NCBI GenBank assembly: GCA_034008185.1
Contig: CM067109.1
Location: forward strand, 57,218,801-57,282,800
Length of the DNA: 64,000 bases
DNA from: Gorsachius magnificus
Taxonomy: Eukaryota > Chordata > Aves > Pelecaniformes > Ardeidae
Reading direction: 5' to 3'
Shown here: positions 12,739-25,300 of the stretch, piece after piece
Position numbering within the stretch: the stretch's first letter is position 1
Layout of the letters: each line of letters starts with the position of its first letter
Position numbers and translations under genes: made by a program
Notes under the pieces: generated by a model
Databases searched by the model: none
Told to the model about the DNA's origin: nothing
The model's input: only the letters and a program-made list of their open reading frames with translations

Positions 12739-12753
12739 GCACCAGGGGGTGTT
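12739..12753 (+). promoter_or_regulatory. Possible CTCF site
   Basis: GCACCAGGGGGTGTT resembles the CTCF core CCACCAGGGGGCGCT with three differences. It stands alone in AT-rich intergenic sequence. A single motif match of this quality can occur by chance. Confidence 0.25.
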
Positions 12754-12754
12754 C

Positions 12755-15700
12755 TTTAGCATGGTGACATGATAGATGTACATACTTTTATTTTGTCTCT
12801 ATAGTAACAGACTGCCAAAAGAAGAGATCTCCTGTCTGGGAGCTCAGCCATGAGCGTAGGGAAAATGAAGGACTACACCCCACCATCAGGAAAGGAAACT
12901 CTTGAAGAATAATTTCTTTAAATGCAGTGTTATGGGTGGAACACTGGAAATGACATATGTAGGTTAAGATGCTTGAGAAGAAGGTATTCTCCCCGTTTTC
13001 TTTTGCTGGATGAAAGGCAAGTTGAAACATTTGGCCTCACCTCTTACAGGAAAGGAATGGGCATTCTCCAATCTTAATGTTTGCTTTTATTACTACTGCT
13101 TTGACACAAGTCCTAATGTTGCTTTGTGGGAAACCACCACATTTTTTTCCTTTCTTCCCCTTTTATCTCCAGCCCCAGTCCGTTCAGCACATGATAGTGC
13201 AAGCATACTTCTGAACAATTCGGTTTGTTCTCGAGTTTCTCCACCAACCTGCTGTTTCAAGCCACAACAAGTTCAAACACCCTTGCTCACTTTCAGCGTT
13301 CTCTGTGATTCAGCCTCTTACGTTCCCTTTCATTTACTGTCCCGTGCAATCATCGCCTCCCCGCTTTGTAATAGCATTGTTTAGCTACACATATATATCA
13401 GCATCTTGCAGTTTCTAGGCTGGCAAAGTGTTTCAGCTGCATTTCAGGGTGAGAGACAAATAGCCAACAACTTTGCCCGTGCCTTCAAAGCTCAGCATCA
13501 GGATTTAAGGAAGCAACAGTAGAGTATGTAGCATATCAAATGTTTTGGGAACCACTGGAATTAAAAGCCAGAATTAGAAAATGAAAGTGATGAAACTGAG
13601 ACACTCACAAAATCCTCCCGGAGAGGTATAGGCTGCTTCCTGTTGAACTTCAAATAGCGGTATTTCTGGCTGAAAAATGAATGTGGATGAAGGAACCTTG
13701 CAGATCTTCTGTAGGCCGTAAATTTCTTTTCTGTTCGCACGACTGCAGAAGCTATTCTGGCCACTGTGCAGGTTCACGGAAAGTACGCATGTGTGCTTGC
13801 GTGTTGTGTGCAGACACATACATGATGTGGAAGGCTTGCCACAGTGCGGTTAAGCATTGATCTCTACATTTATCTTATGCGGAAGTGATGTTTCAAAGCA
13901 TTTTAGGAGTAGGTGCTTGTCCTTCATGTTCACTGCTTTTTTTTTTTTTGCCAATACATAAACATTTAGAAAACCCTCCTCGTATTTCACAGTCTGTAGA
14001 ATTCGGGCAGCATATTAACTGCAAAAAATAAAAGATTCAGAAAAAAGCATTGGGAAATCATTCTTTTGAAGCTGAAATAAAAACATAGTTACACCCAGAG
14101 ATTAGTTATGAATAATTGGATACTAATGCATTGGCAATATGCATAGAGACTTTAATCCATTCAGTTAAGGAGGGAAGCACGGATGAGTTGAGGAGGAATA
14201 TTTTTCCATCTTAAAAAGATCAAAGTCTTTTTGTATATTTGCAGAAATTGGTGGAGACAGATGACAGTCAGTGAGGGGGAAAAAGGGTGACAGTTTAAAA
14301 TAAATAATGACATCAGATGAAACATGGAAGAAACATAGAAAAAAATGGAAGAAAATTGTACTGGAGGTTATGCAAAAAATTCTGCGTGGTTTTGTAGAAA
14401 ATCATAAACTCTCAGTTTCCCTATAATCTCCTATCTGACTCTGTGGGAATTCAGTTGTTTCCAGCTTCCCGCATGGCAGTTATAAAAATAGCACAATGTA
14501 AAAATAATACACGCACAATAAAATGATAACAACGGCCAAGGCCTGTTCGCTCAATGAGAAAGGCAATGCTTGCACTGTGCGGTTGGACTTTGTATTTACT
14601 TTCTTTTGGCTGTAAATGTAATGATTCATTTCAAAGTTTCTCTCCACCCTTGTTGAAGAAGCTCATGCACCAATGAGCCAGAAGTTCAGTCCTGGAGGAG
14701 AGGAATGAAGAAATCTTGTGTTCGGGCCAGAGATGTATTTTCGTCAGAGAAGGAAATACTAGGAATGAGTAATGTTTGTTTTTTTTTTAACCTGCCAGTG
14801 ACTCTGGAAAGTCTAAGGTAAAGCTGGTGCTAACGTGCCCGTGTGCTCCATTTACTAGCCAACAAGGAAGCTGGTTACATGCAGGCGCTGTAAGATTGGA
14901 AAGACGGTAAGTACCACAAACTTTTCGGCATGCCCCTTGGGAAGTGTGCCTTTGCCCTGGGGCTGCCAGACTGCAGCTCGGTGCCGTTTCCCTGGGCCTG
15001 CTTCCTTGCAGCGATCCCCATGGCTCGGTGGCCTGGGCTGCATCTCTCGGCTGCGTCCCGAGTTCTGCCTGCCTTCCCCCATCAGGCACCTTTAGCCTTC
15101 TGTTTTTATCTCCATAATTGAAGACAAGCAGCATTCCTTCTCTGAGGCCTTTCCTCCCTCTCAGCCTTTGTTCTGGTGACCTTTGGTTTAATTTCCTTTC
15201 TATGCCCTCACACTAGGAACCGGCGGGCAGAAGAGTGTAGTTGGGGTTTGTTAGTGTCAGGTTCTTTTCTCTTGCAAGAACTCGTACTTCTTTCATACCC
15301 AGGTTTCATTACAGGTTGTTATACCAGAGTAAGCCTCAGTGCTCTTAGACATGTGGAACGCTTCTGGCTTTTGCAGTTCTCTGCATTTCTTCAGAAACAG
15401 GAAGAAAAACCAGATTAGATGATGCGAGGATAGTGCAAGTCTCACTTTTCTATATCTAAAGCATAACAAGATCCAACAACTGCTGAAATAACGCATCGCT
15501 GGAAGTTACATATACGGGTCAGTGGAGGACATTCACACACAGCTGAAAAGTTGGCCTTTGACCAACACCCTCCTTTACTACTCCCATTTCGGCCGCCCCT
15601 TGGCGTATCCAAGCCCGGTAGGTATGCATTCTTACTATTGATCCTGTTGAACAGCTAAGAGGTCGTGAGATGAGGAAGCCACGCTTTTCATCGCTGGGAG

Positions 15701-16100
15701 GAGGCCTGACATCGCACAGGGACCCTTGCCCCACGGAAGGTGTAGCAGGGCTTGGTTGGCTCCAGCGGCACCCACAGCTCTGCAGCAGGAGGAGGTGTTC
15801 CCCACTTATTCTGTGATGTCCCTCTGATGAAGCCAGAGACGGATATGGGATGCGGTCCTGGGCTTGAGGTGCTGGTGACACACAATAACGTTTTCTTCAG
15901 CCCCTGGCCGAGCTGTATTTGAGAGAATGGCAAGTGGGAAGGGCAGGATGCTTTCCTCGGTAATGCTTCTGCTAGAGTTAAAACTCAGAGAGGGGTGGTT
16001 GGTGGTGAAGAAGGAAAGGACCTTCCTCACCCTTTTTACAGTGAGAGGAAAAAAAAATATTTCAGTGTTCACATCACAGGTGGGAAAACAGGAGCTGGAT
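12755..16100. other. Intergenic, nothing recognised
   Basis: No gene or repeat is recognised. The composition is AT-rich until about 14,800 and then gradually richer in GC toward 16,450. Frames are short and unlike known proteins. Confidence 0.45.
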
Positions 16101-16450
16101 CACCTACGTGTGGGACGGGGCAGCCCATGCGGGCACCCCAAGCACGACTGCATCCCAACTCCTGCTAGTCCTGCTGCTGCTCCTGATGCTCCGGATCCTC
16201 CTGCTCCTGCTGCTTGCTGAGATCTTCTTGTTGATGGCTTTTTACAGCCAGCCCGACTGCTGTGCCGAGTACAGAATGTTCCCTGCCCGCCCCTGAACTG
16301 GGATTGAACTTCCCCAGCCCGCCGTGCTCCGGGGAGCGCACAGATACACCCCCGGGGGGGGGAGGAGGCGGGGGAAGGGGGGGGGAGGGGGGGAGGAGGA
16401 GGAGAGACCGAGCACGAGAAAGGCAGGAGGGGTGGAGAGAAGGAAGTTCC
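16101..16450. promoter_or_regulatory. GC-rich patch with CTG/CTC stretch and G-quadruplex tract
   Basis: This patch starts with CTGCTGCTG and CTCCTG-type triplets (16,165-16,215) and ends with a purine-rich G tract at 16,354-16,412 containing runs of 8 to 10 G. The G tract fits an intramolecular quadruplex on the plus strand. CpGs are only moderately frequent, so it is not a clear CpG island. It could be a distal regulatory element; no transcript is supported. Confidence 0.35.
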
Positions 16451-19400
16451 CAAAGGGTTTATTTCGTTTTAAGTACTTTGGCTGGGTGGGGTGGGTTTGG
16501 TGGTGTTTTTTTTTTTTCCTTTTGGTTTGAGTCAAAAAAAGAAAAAAGCAAACAAAAAAGTGCAAGGCAATCAGCATCCCTAAACAAATGTACTTCGAGA
16601 AAAGATGGAGAAAAAGAAAAAGGCATGGCAAACCTGCTTTTACAGGAATAGATTTATGGGACTGTTGTTTCTTTGACTGCCTGCCATTGTTGAATGAGCA
16701 CTTTTCCTTTCCCCCCTGCCCTGAACATTATATTTCAGTTCCTTTCCCAAAGGAAACTGAAAGTGCCACTGACCCCACCTGAGAAAGAAAAGGCCAAAGG
16801 TTTGACGAACACCTCACCCCCACAAGCCTTTTTTCTCCTTTTTTCTTTTTTTTTTTTTTAACAGTATGTCTTCAAAGCTGGTGGCTCTCAGAAGTTTTGT
16901 GCCCCTGTGGTGCAATTCTCAGGAAAGGCTGTGTGGGGCTGTGGGGACTAAAATGTCCTGCGAGAGGTGTAGAGGAACAAACCAAGCATTTTCAGCCTGC
17001 AGCAGGTAAAGGTGCCAGCAGGCTCTGGAGCCCGGGTGCCTTGGCATCATGGGCATCGTGTTCCTCGGCACTGCATTCCTGCGGGTTGTCCCTGTAAAAG
17101 CCTCGTTAAAAAGAGTGACTGGATTCGCAGCACACTTAGGCATTCTTCTCGTTCAGTGCAATCAGTTCTGCACCAGTCTTGGATCAAAAGGAACCAGGAA
17201 TCTCAGGAGATTTTGGTAGCTTTTTTGTACAGTTTCTCTTATTTCATGCAACCCTCACACGCTCACAGCTTTTGAAAGACCTGCTGCCTCTCTAATTTAG
17301 TTTTATTATGGAGATCATAGGGTTAAGCCACTCACTTAATGTCTGTTCTGCCTATTCTTCACAGTAGCTAATCTCACCACCTAGTCCAGTTTAACTGACT
17401 TTTAATTTATTTCTCAGTGCTGACTGGATGCCATCTGCATCTATTTTTTTGGTAGCAAACTGGGATTTATATCGCTACGATGTGTTACATCCTTGATTTG
17501 TTCCAGTCCATTAAGCACCTCACCAAATCCTTTAAGAATATTTTTGTAGCCTGTTCAATAGCTAAATGATGCACCCTTTTGTGGTCTGTGGTTCAATCCC
17601 CATGAGCAAGGGCCTTTTTCCCCCTTGCTTTCCTACTGTAGATGAGCTTCTCAAATGCAAAAATGTGCAGAAAAACCCCCACCACTCTCACTTTGCAGTT
17701 CATTCCCTGTGTATGGCGAGGAAGGTTATACCATGCCCCCTTTAAAAGTCGCGCAGGTTGCCTCCTGGCAGATGCATCCAGCAAGGGCAAGAGGAACCTC
17801 ACAGCTAGCACTTGCTCCAGGCCTTGGTCAAAAGGGGTGAACACACAGCACCCTTTTGGTCTGATTCGTACCCTTTTGCCAGCAGTGTGCTGGGAGCTGA
17901 AGCACCCCATGGATCAGGAGGAGGGTGGGCAGAGAGAAGGGCCACAGGGGTGGGGTAAGAGGCTGGGGGCTGTGTAGCCTGGTTACAGGCTGCAGGGCGA
18001 TGCCCAGGTGGGGGATGCGTGTTGGCCCTGCCTCACGTGTTCCTCCCCTGCTAGAGAAGGAAGCTCCCAGTCCAGTTCTTTGCTGGGACACATCTGTATT
18101 CCTCCTTCTCTTTCCACCACAAGACACCCCCTGTCCTTGTCCCATGTCCCATCCATACTCTTCAGCCTCTGCTATTTGTACTTTATCTCCTAGCTGCCCT
18201 GCCTTTTGGCTCTTCTCAGACGTTGCTGCCTTAGCGCCGCACTGGGCCCTGCTTCTTATCAGTTAATGTGTCTGCTTCACAGCCTTGTGTATTTTATCTT
18301 ATCCACAGCCCTTGAAAGCTACTTTAGTCCCCTTTCCTCATGCTTTGCAGGGCTGCTGTACAAGACCCATCCAAAAGTAACCCAAGGTCGCTTCCTTTCT
18401 GTGAAAGGGGGGTAAGCTGAGGGCCAGGATTATGGACAGTTACCGTCCCCTGAGCAGCAGGGCATGGTCATTTCATGGGCCAGGGTGGGTGAAGTCTGCG
18501 GGTGTTCCAGAAGCACCGGGAAGCTCTGGGAAGTTGCTTGGGCTTTTTGTGCCAGTGGTCACTTGAATTTGAGCTGTGTCGTGGACATTCCCCAAACCGA
18601 AAACCCTTGTTCTCCCTCCTCTGAACATGCACCAACTCCTGCTCTATCATCTGTGCAGCTGATTTGGATCAGGGAGTTGATCTGTCTGAAAAATGGTCTT
18701 TTCTGGGTTGTTACTCTGCCGGATTGGGTCAGTGATCTGACTGAGCCCATAGACCACAGGGTGTGGGGGAGAGCGGAGCTGGAGGTGTGGTGAACAGAGG
18801 TGGGACAGCCTTTTTTTTCCTATCTTACGCATGCATTCCTACTTGGAATGAATCTGTGGGCTGGATAAGGCTCTTTGATGAGACACACTGGCCTCCAGGC
18901 CATAAATTTGGGGTTCTAGTACCTAGGCAGTGTTGAATCTAAGCCCTGGACAAAAAGGCAGGGTTTAAGACACACCTGTCTTTTCAGCGTGTGCTAATTA
19001 ATCTTATTTGGCTGGCTCCTAACACAGCTTCCAGGCTTTTATGAAAGCTTCCTGGTATTCCACGCACTGCAGAGCAGGGTAGTGTGCATAACAGAGCTGC
19101 AGACTTGGCATGAAGAACAAGAGTTTAGGGGTTTGTTGCAGCTTTTTACGCCGCTTTGTGAAACAAGCTGGGATTTCCCTTCTAAAATGACGTGATGTGT
19201 TGCCCCTCTAGATCGTGACTGTGGTAATGTCGCATTGGGAGCCACTGCTCTCCAGGAAGTTCAGCTTTCACTGTCACACAGAATTCTCTTTTTTATCATT
19301 AGGAATGACATTTTTATACTTCATGACTTGTCCACTGTCTACATATATGTAACTGTATCTTGGGATGTATTTATGGATTTATTTATTTTGTGTGCTTCTC

Positions 19401-22252
19401 TGTAGTTTTTGAAAGCAGGGTTATGCCCTTGCAAAACAGTTGGGTTCTTATGTTCGTGGTATCATCAGAGTTGTTGCTTTCACATCTGTACCAGGAGATG
19501 GCACATGTCTTTACCCTTCTGCTCTGCCTTCATGTCCTTCTGTGCACATATAACTGTGCGGGCTCAGTTTTTCCAACACTCACTAATGCTTTCTGCTTAG
19601 AATATCAGTTTCCACAAACCCTGCAAAGATCTAATATTCTTCAGAGAGCCAAGGCCATTTGTCACAATAATTTTGCTTTGACCTGACCACTGGCTACACC
19701 ACAAACAAAATTAATCCCTAATTACTCAATTTGATAGCTGTTCAAATTCAGAGGACTTTGTCTTATGCGCTAGGGTGACATGACACCTGGATCTTGCAAA
19801 GAAAATGTTCCTTCTCCAAGCAAATTCTTTTGCAGGGGCAGCAGAAGTCTCTTTTTTTTTTTCAAAATGCCTTACAGCAGCTTGTGATTTTCTTTGTGCA
19901 CCCAGGGGAGTAGATTGTAGGTCTGCAATAGCTCTGGGCTTGCTGCATGCAGCAGTGTGGAAGATCTCATTCTGAATGATTTTCTTTCAGTGCCACTTTA
20001 TTGGACAATAATGGGAAGTGCTGTAACTATTTCCGGCAATTTTGTCAAGTTCCCTTCCAGTCTGGGAGTTGCAGGCAACTTTATTTTCTCCATTTTCGGT
20101 TGTCCTTGGGACCGTGCATTACTAAGTCGGCACAAAAAGAGAATAAGCCCCAGTGTCTTCCATGGCCTGAGGTTGCTGTACAAGGCAGAAGGAGTTATCA
20201 GCCTGGTTGATAATGATGGCTCACAACAGGCTGCTACTTTGTTGAATGGCAGGGCCTCCAGCCGTGTGGGCTGAGCACCTCCTCAGTGGCTGCGTTGCCC
20301 TCTGCCCTGCTGGAGGTAGAGCTCGAAGGGTAGGCAATGGCTCGGAGTTAATCCTCATTACCGTGATGACAACTGATGCTCTCCAGATCTGTGAGGGAGG
20401 GCGAGGGTGATACTGCCTTCCATGTATTACAGCATAAATAAAAAAAACCCAGGCAGCAGTGAGAGTTGCAGAGAAGGGTAGATCATCAATGCCTGCACTT
20501 GCCTCCTGTTTCTATCTGCAGCTCCACAGATGTAAAATAATGAAAAGGTCATAATTCCTTCCTGTACTCATGACCAAAGTACAGTTGGAGAAGAACAGAA
20601 AAAAGTAGGGTTCAAGTGCTGATCCCCAAATACATTTGGAACTGGGTTTAGTGCCTGCGTTAGAAGCTCAAGGTTAGACCCACCAGAGGGGACCTGGGTT
20701 CTACCATGCTACAAGCTTGTGGACTGGTTTTATAAGATTTGAAATCAAAGGTTGTACTTGTTTTATCTGAACATTTTAAGCTCAAAATACTGTAAGAATA
20801 CCTACCTTTGTGGGATGTTGCTAGCTACTAACTTAGAAAACGCATGTCTGGTTTGGGATCGAGTTCAGAAATCTGCAAGGCTGGCTTTGAATTTGGCAGT
20901 TTGATAAAATTGGATTTCTCCCTTTCTCCAGTTCAACAGCTTTCATTTGGTGAAATGGAAGTGGCAGGAGCTCATTGAAAAGGGTAAATAAATTAAACAA
21001 AGCATCTTCCTAGTCTACAGTGCAAAGGCAAATGGATCCCATTGCCATCACAGGATGTACAATGGTACATTGTGGAGGGGTTTTGCAGACCCATGGCTAT
21101 AGGTGGGAACGGCTATGGAATTTTTCTGGTAGGACAGGGAAGTCACTAGATGCTGAGGTCATTCAACCCCTGACAAATCTGGGTGCCAAGAAAGAGTACT
21201 TTGATTTTTGCTTGTTTAAAAGGAGTTGAGTTGGAGGTGGACCTACTTTTGGGTAGATTTTTCACATGCTGAAGATATGACTCATGTTAGGAATGTAATC
21301 TGTGATTTGAGAATACACGAGTATTTTAGGAATACGTGTGTACTCAGTGATGAAGGTAACAGAGCAAAGGCTGTTTTCCTGAACTTTTGTATTGAATTTC
21401 TTGACTAGTACATTTATTGATTTTCAAACTGTTATGTGTATTTATAATGACAGATCACTACTACTAAAGCATTAGAGCTTGTAACCCTATTTTAAAATGG
21501 TTCTATTTGTATTTAAAAGTTAAGTTAGCATAGAATTTTTGATGACACATCTAAGTAGGCTTATCTTGCTATCACTGATGGCCTGAAAGTTCAGACTGTA
21601 CTCTAAAAAACCCTATTAAGTAATATTTTCAGGGCAGATTTTCTGACATAAATGTTTTCAGCTGAATACATTTATGATTTTTTTTTTTTTTAAACTCCTG
21701 GATATGAGTATAGGGACACTTTTTGTCTCTGCCAGATTTGTTGAATATATAATGTATATTCTGTGAAATGTATGTGAAACCAGACTTAACAAGTCTCGCA
21801 AGGCAGAATTTTCTTGTGACGAGTTCTTCACCCTGAGAAGAGGCTGCAAAAGAACCGGTAGGAACTGCTAGTGGTGATGCTGCAGCGGGTGTTGGAAATC
21901 AGGGAACTCACTCAAATGTCTGAATGTGAATTTAGATGTCTATTTTTGAAATCTCTGGCCACGAGTTAGTCAGCTTACGAATTTTTGCAAGCACTGCTGT
22001 GCATCTGTAGTACTGTACAAACTTTGTACTAAGGATGGTTGACTATGGGTCATTATAACCATTGACTTATTCAGCAAAGCCATATAGGTAAAAAATCATG
22101 TTCCAATCACCCGGAACTATTTTTTTTTAACAAAGTCTCTTTTGGCTATAGGTCACACAGGAGAAGTTTTAATATTTTTTAGAATTAGTTTGGCCAAGCC
22201 AGATGTTAAAGTAGTAATAGTTTACAAGTATGGCTACTAGGTTTGTGTCATG
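16451..22252. other. Intergenic, nothing recognised
   Basis: No gene, RNA or mobile element is recognised over 5.8 kb. T-rich runs occur at 16,505-16,520 and near 16,842-16,860. Sequence around 17,900-18,500 is somewhat richer in GC. Open frames are below 115 codons and unlike known proteins. Confidence 0.5.
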
Positions 22253-22306
22253 CCTTTACAGTGACACAGGGTGGAAGGTACTTTCCACCTAGTGTCACTA
22301 TAAAGG
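22253..22306. repeat. 54-bp near-palindrome
   Basis: Left and right arms of 27 bases are inverted copies with four mismatches; the arms begin CCTTTACAGTGACAC and, read from the other side, CCTTTATAGTGACAC. There is almost no spacer. It is followed by a direct 13-bp repeat containing AAGGACATTTTT (about 22,303-22,327). It could be a remnant of a palindromic transposon or a chance structure; an RNA from either strand would fold into one hairpin. Confidence 0.8.
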
Positions 22307-25300
22307 ACATTTTTCAAGGACATTTTTATGGCAGCCTCACAGAAGTTGTGAATAGAAGGCAGAAGGCTAACTCTGGCTATATTTCCTTCCTTCTCCTGCT
22401 ATGTAGTGCAGTCCAGTAACTTTATAATCATTTGCAGTTGCAGATAAAAGGATGATTGTCCCTGAAAATGAAACTAATTCTGTATTTTTTTTTCAAGGAC
22501 AAAGAAGAGTCGTTAGGACCTCTGTTAATAGTCATGCCCCACAACAGAGAAAGCTCTTTTACTAACTAGATACACTCAGTAAACAGAGCAAGCAACAAAG
22601 TATGCTTGAAAAAGAATAGGATGCTTAATGGATTTATGCCTAACTTTGATACATTTGGGTATTCTTTTTCGTGTTGCTGCCAAAGCTGCAGTTTTAAACT
22701 CCAAGGTTTCTCCAGTACCACTTGAACTGGACAGTTTGTACTAAACTCCTCTGAGAGCTGACAAACGGGGAGAATAGAAATCCCAGTCTATTTCAAATAC
22801 CACACAAAGACAAAAACAAGATACCAGGTCATCCACCCCAGCTGTGGATGATCAACACGGCACGGGCTTGCGCTCCTTGCAGAGCCCTCTCGGGGAGTGA
22901 CGCAGCTGCATCCCCTTGCTGGGTGAAGCCGTGCTGCTATGGTTACTCGGTGCTAGTGTTAGCACGGAGGCAGGGACCCCAGGGTCGGGAGGGGGACCTC
23001 ACTGTGCCAGCTGCCGTGCAGGTAACTGGCCAAAAAAAGGGACATGGGGTTTACAAGCCTGTATTATAAGGGAGTGTAGGAAACAGAGAGACAAGTAGAA
23101 GAAAGCAACTTGACAGCACTGTAAGATCCCATCAGCAACCTGGCCAGATGAGTTTTCTGTAGGCATCGAGCCTTGCACAGGACTTTAAAGGACTTCTAGT
23201 AGAGTAATGAGGACCCTTGGGAGTCCTTCCCAGGCATGAGAAGGCTGGCATCATGACTGACTGGAGGACTAGAGAACAAGCAGGGGCATGAAACTGAAAA
23301 CAAATGCACTATCTAGAGGAGAGGATGACAGTCGTGTCTGGGCAGTTGTATCTGCAACTGGTGTTCCTCTCCTCTAGTTGTTGGTCTTTGTTGAGAGCCT
23401 GCATTGGCAGCGAGGCAAAGGTGGCAGGTCCAACAGGTTGTTGTCCACTGTGGACATTTGGATTTTGGAGTTTGCTGGGTTGTGGCTTGGTTGGAAGATC
23501 TGGAGTTGAACTCTCTCCCTATCCACTCTGGTGCTTCCTACTGAAGTTTATAATTTTGTATGGCAGTAACCAGAGGAGAATGAAGCCCCCAGTTCTGCTG
23601 ATGGATAAGATCAGATGCTTTCAGTACAGGCTATAATTTTAAAACCAGGTCATAAATTAAAGAGGTCACAATCAACTTGAAAGTCAGATTTTCTTTCTGA
23701 CATAATTTTCCATATTGCTGCAGATAAAAGACAAGATTCTTTCAGTTGCAGCAGCAGCGGCACTGCTTCGTTAACATTTCTGTGTTAGGTGTAGCATCTA
23801 GATTAATTTCACTTTGACTTTTCCTCAGGGTAGTGTGTTGGCTCTTATGTGGGTCTTTCACAGCACTGCAGGAATGAGGGGCACTCAGGAGTGACTGAAA
23901 GTCTTTAAAATTAGTGTCAGTGTTCAAAAACTAGACTTTGAGTTGTCATTCTCCTTTTAGAGTCTGTGTATCCCACAAATTAAAACACTGGCCTAATTCT
24001 GTTCTCTTTTTATCTGAAGGTAAGACAGGATTAGTACCACTGGAGAGAAATTAAATAGAACTGATGTGAAGTTAAAGGTAAGGAAGAGACCTTTCAGCCA
24101 TATTCCCTTTCATATTTTTGGCAACATGGAGAGCCTTCGCTTTCTAGCAACTGAAGTAAAGCGCTTGAGCTCGAGACTTGGGAACAGAACTATTGCTCAG
24201 AGAACCATCTTTCAGCTGCCCAGCCTTCTTTGCTGTCCAAGAGGCAGAATGTAGGGATGAGGGAAGAACAATCATGCAGTGGTGGGGAGAGGTGGGGCTG
24301 GGAGCGGGACAGGAGCAACCATGGGGGAGCTGGTGGTGGGGAGATGGTGGCCTCTCTGTGGCTGGTTGCGAGAGGAGCAAGGCCTGGCACCCCCTCCCAG
24401 CTGCTGACCCTGGAGGTGACGCCAGTTGCTATCAGTCACCCCATTAATTCAAGCATGAAGCCACAGTGCTGCAAGCTGCATCCCTGCTATGGTCCAGTGT
24501 AATTACACGTGAGGAATACCTGGCTGGGGATGAGTGGGTGGGTTGTTTCCTTCCTTTAAGAAAAATGCAAATAATACAGGTGTCCCAAACTACTAATATT
24601 AATCTTTTGAAGTTGCACATTCACAGGTTGAGAAAGGCCACACTTGGAGGTGCCCATGTAGCCTCGGTTAGACCCCCTCAGGTTTGTGTATTCTGCAGAC
24701 TTTAATTATATGATTATATACCGTCTTATCCACAGGATTTTGCCTCAGTCTATGCACAGGGTGGAATTGCTCTGGGGATGAATAAGAGGTGTGCAGCAAA
24801 GGAGGCTTTTGTTTGCAGGAGCCAGATTTCATTTCTTTCTGAAGTCTGAATAAAGCTGATTAGTATCTAACAACCTCTCATGTGGGGAAAAAGGCATTTG
24901 GATTTTGGTGTGGTTTTTTAGAAAATTTTCTTCTCAAATGGGTATTAGATTTTTTTTTCTTCTTTTTTTTTTCCCCAAGAATAATTTAATTACTGGGGAA
25001 CAGAAATATAATTTTGGCTTCCTGGATGCCTGAGTTTAATTTTGACACTTTTCCCGCAGGCACAAACTGATGATGACGAGGCCCTTCCAGCCCTGGTGTC
25101 ATCAGGCAGGGGACTGTGAAGCCTCCCTTCTGCCTTCCCCTGCCTGGCTCACGAGGAGGTGGAGGAGGCTGCGGGGGGGGAGCTCAGCCATGGCAGCTGA
25201 GCAGACAAATGTCAGCATGCTCAGACAGAGGGGAAGATTGTCTGGTTTTGGGTTAGCTGTTGAAGAAGGACTGGGTTTGCTTCTGTAGTTTTTCTATGTC

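Noticed and set aside
12515..12742. 75-codon minus-strand frame starting at GTG
   Set aside because: It has a mixed, protein-like composition but no recognisable family, no splice context and no ATG at its start. Too weak to call.
13010..13384. 124-codon plus-strand frame
   Set aside because: The length is reachable by chance in a 64-kb window, and there is no family resemblance or exon signals.
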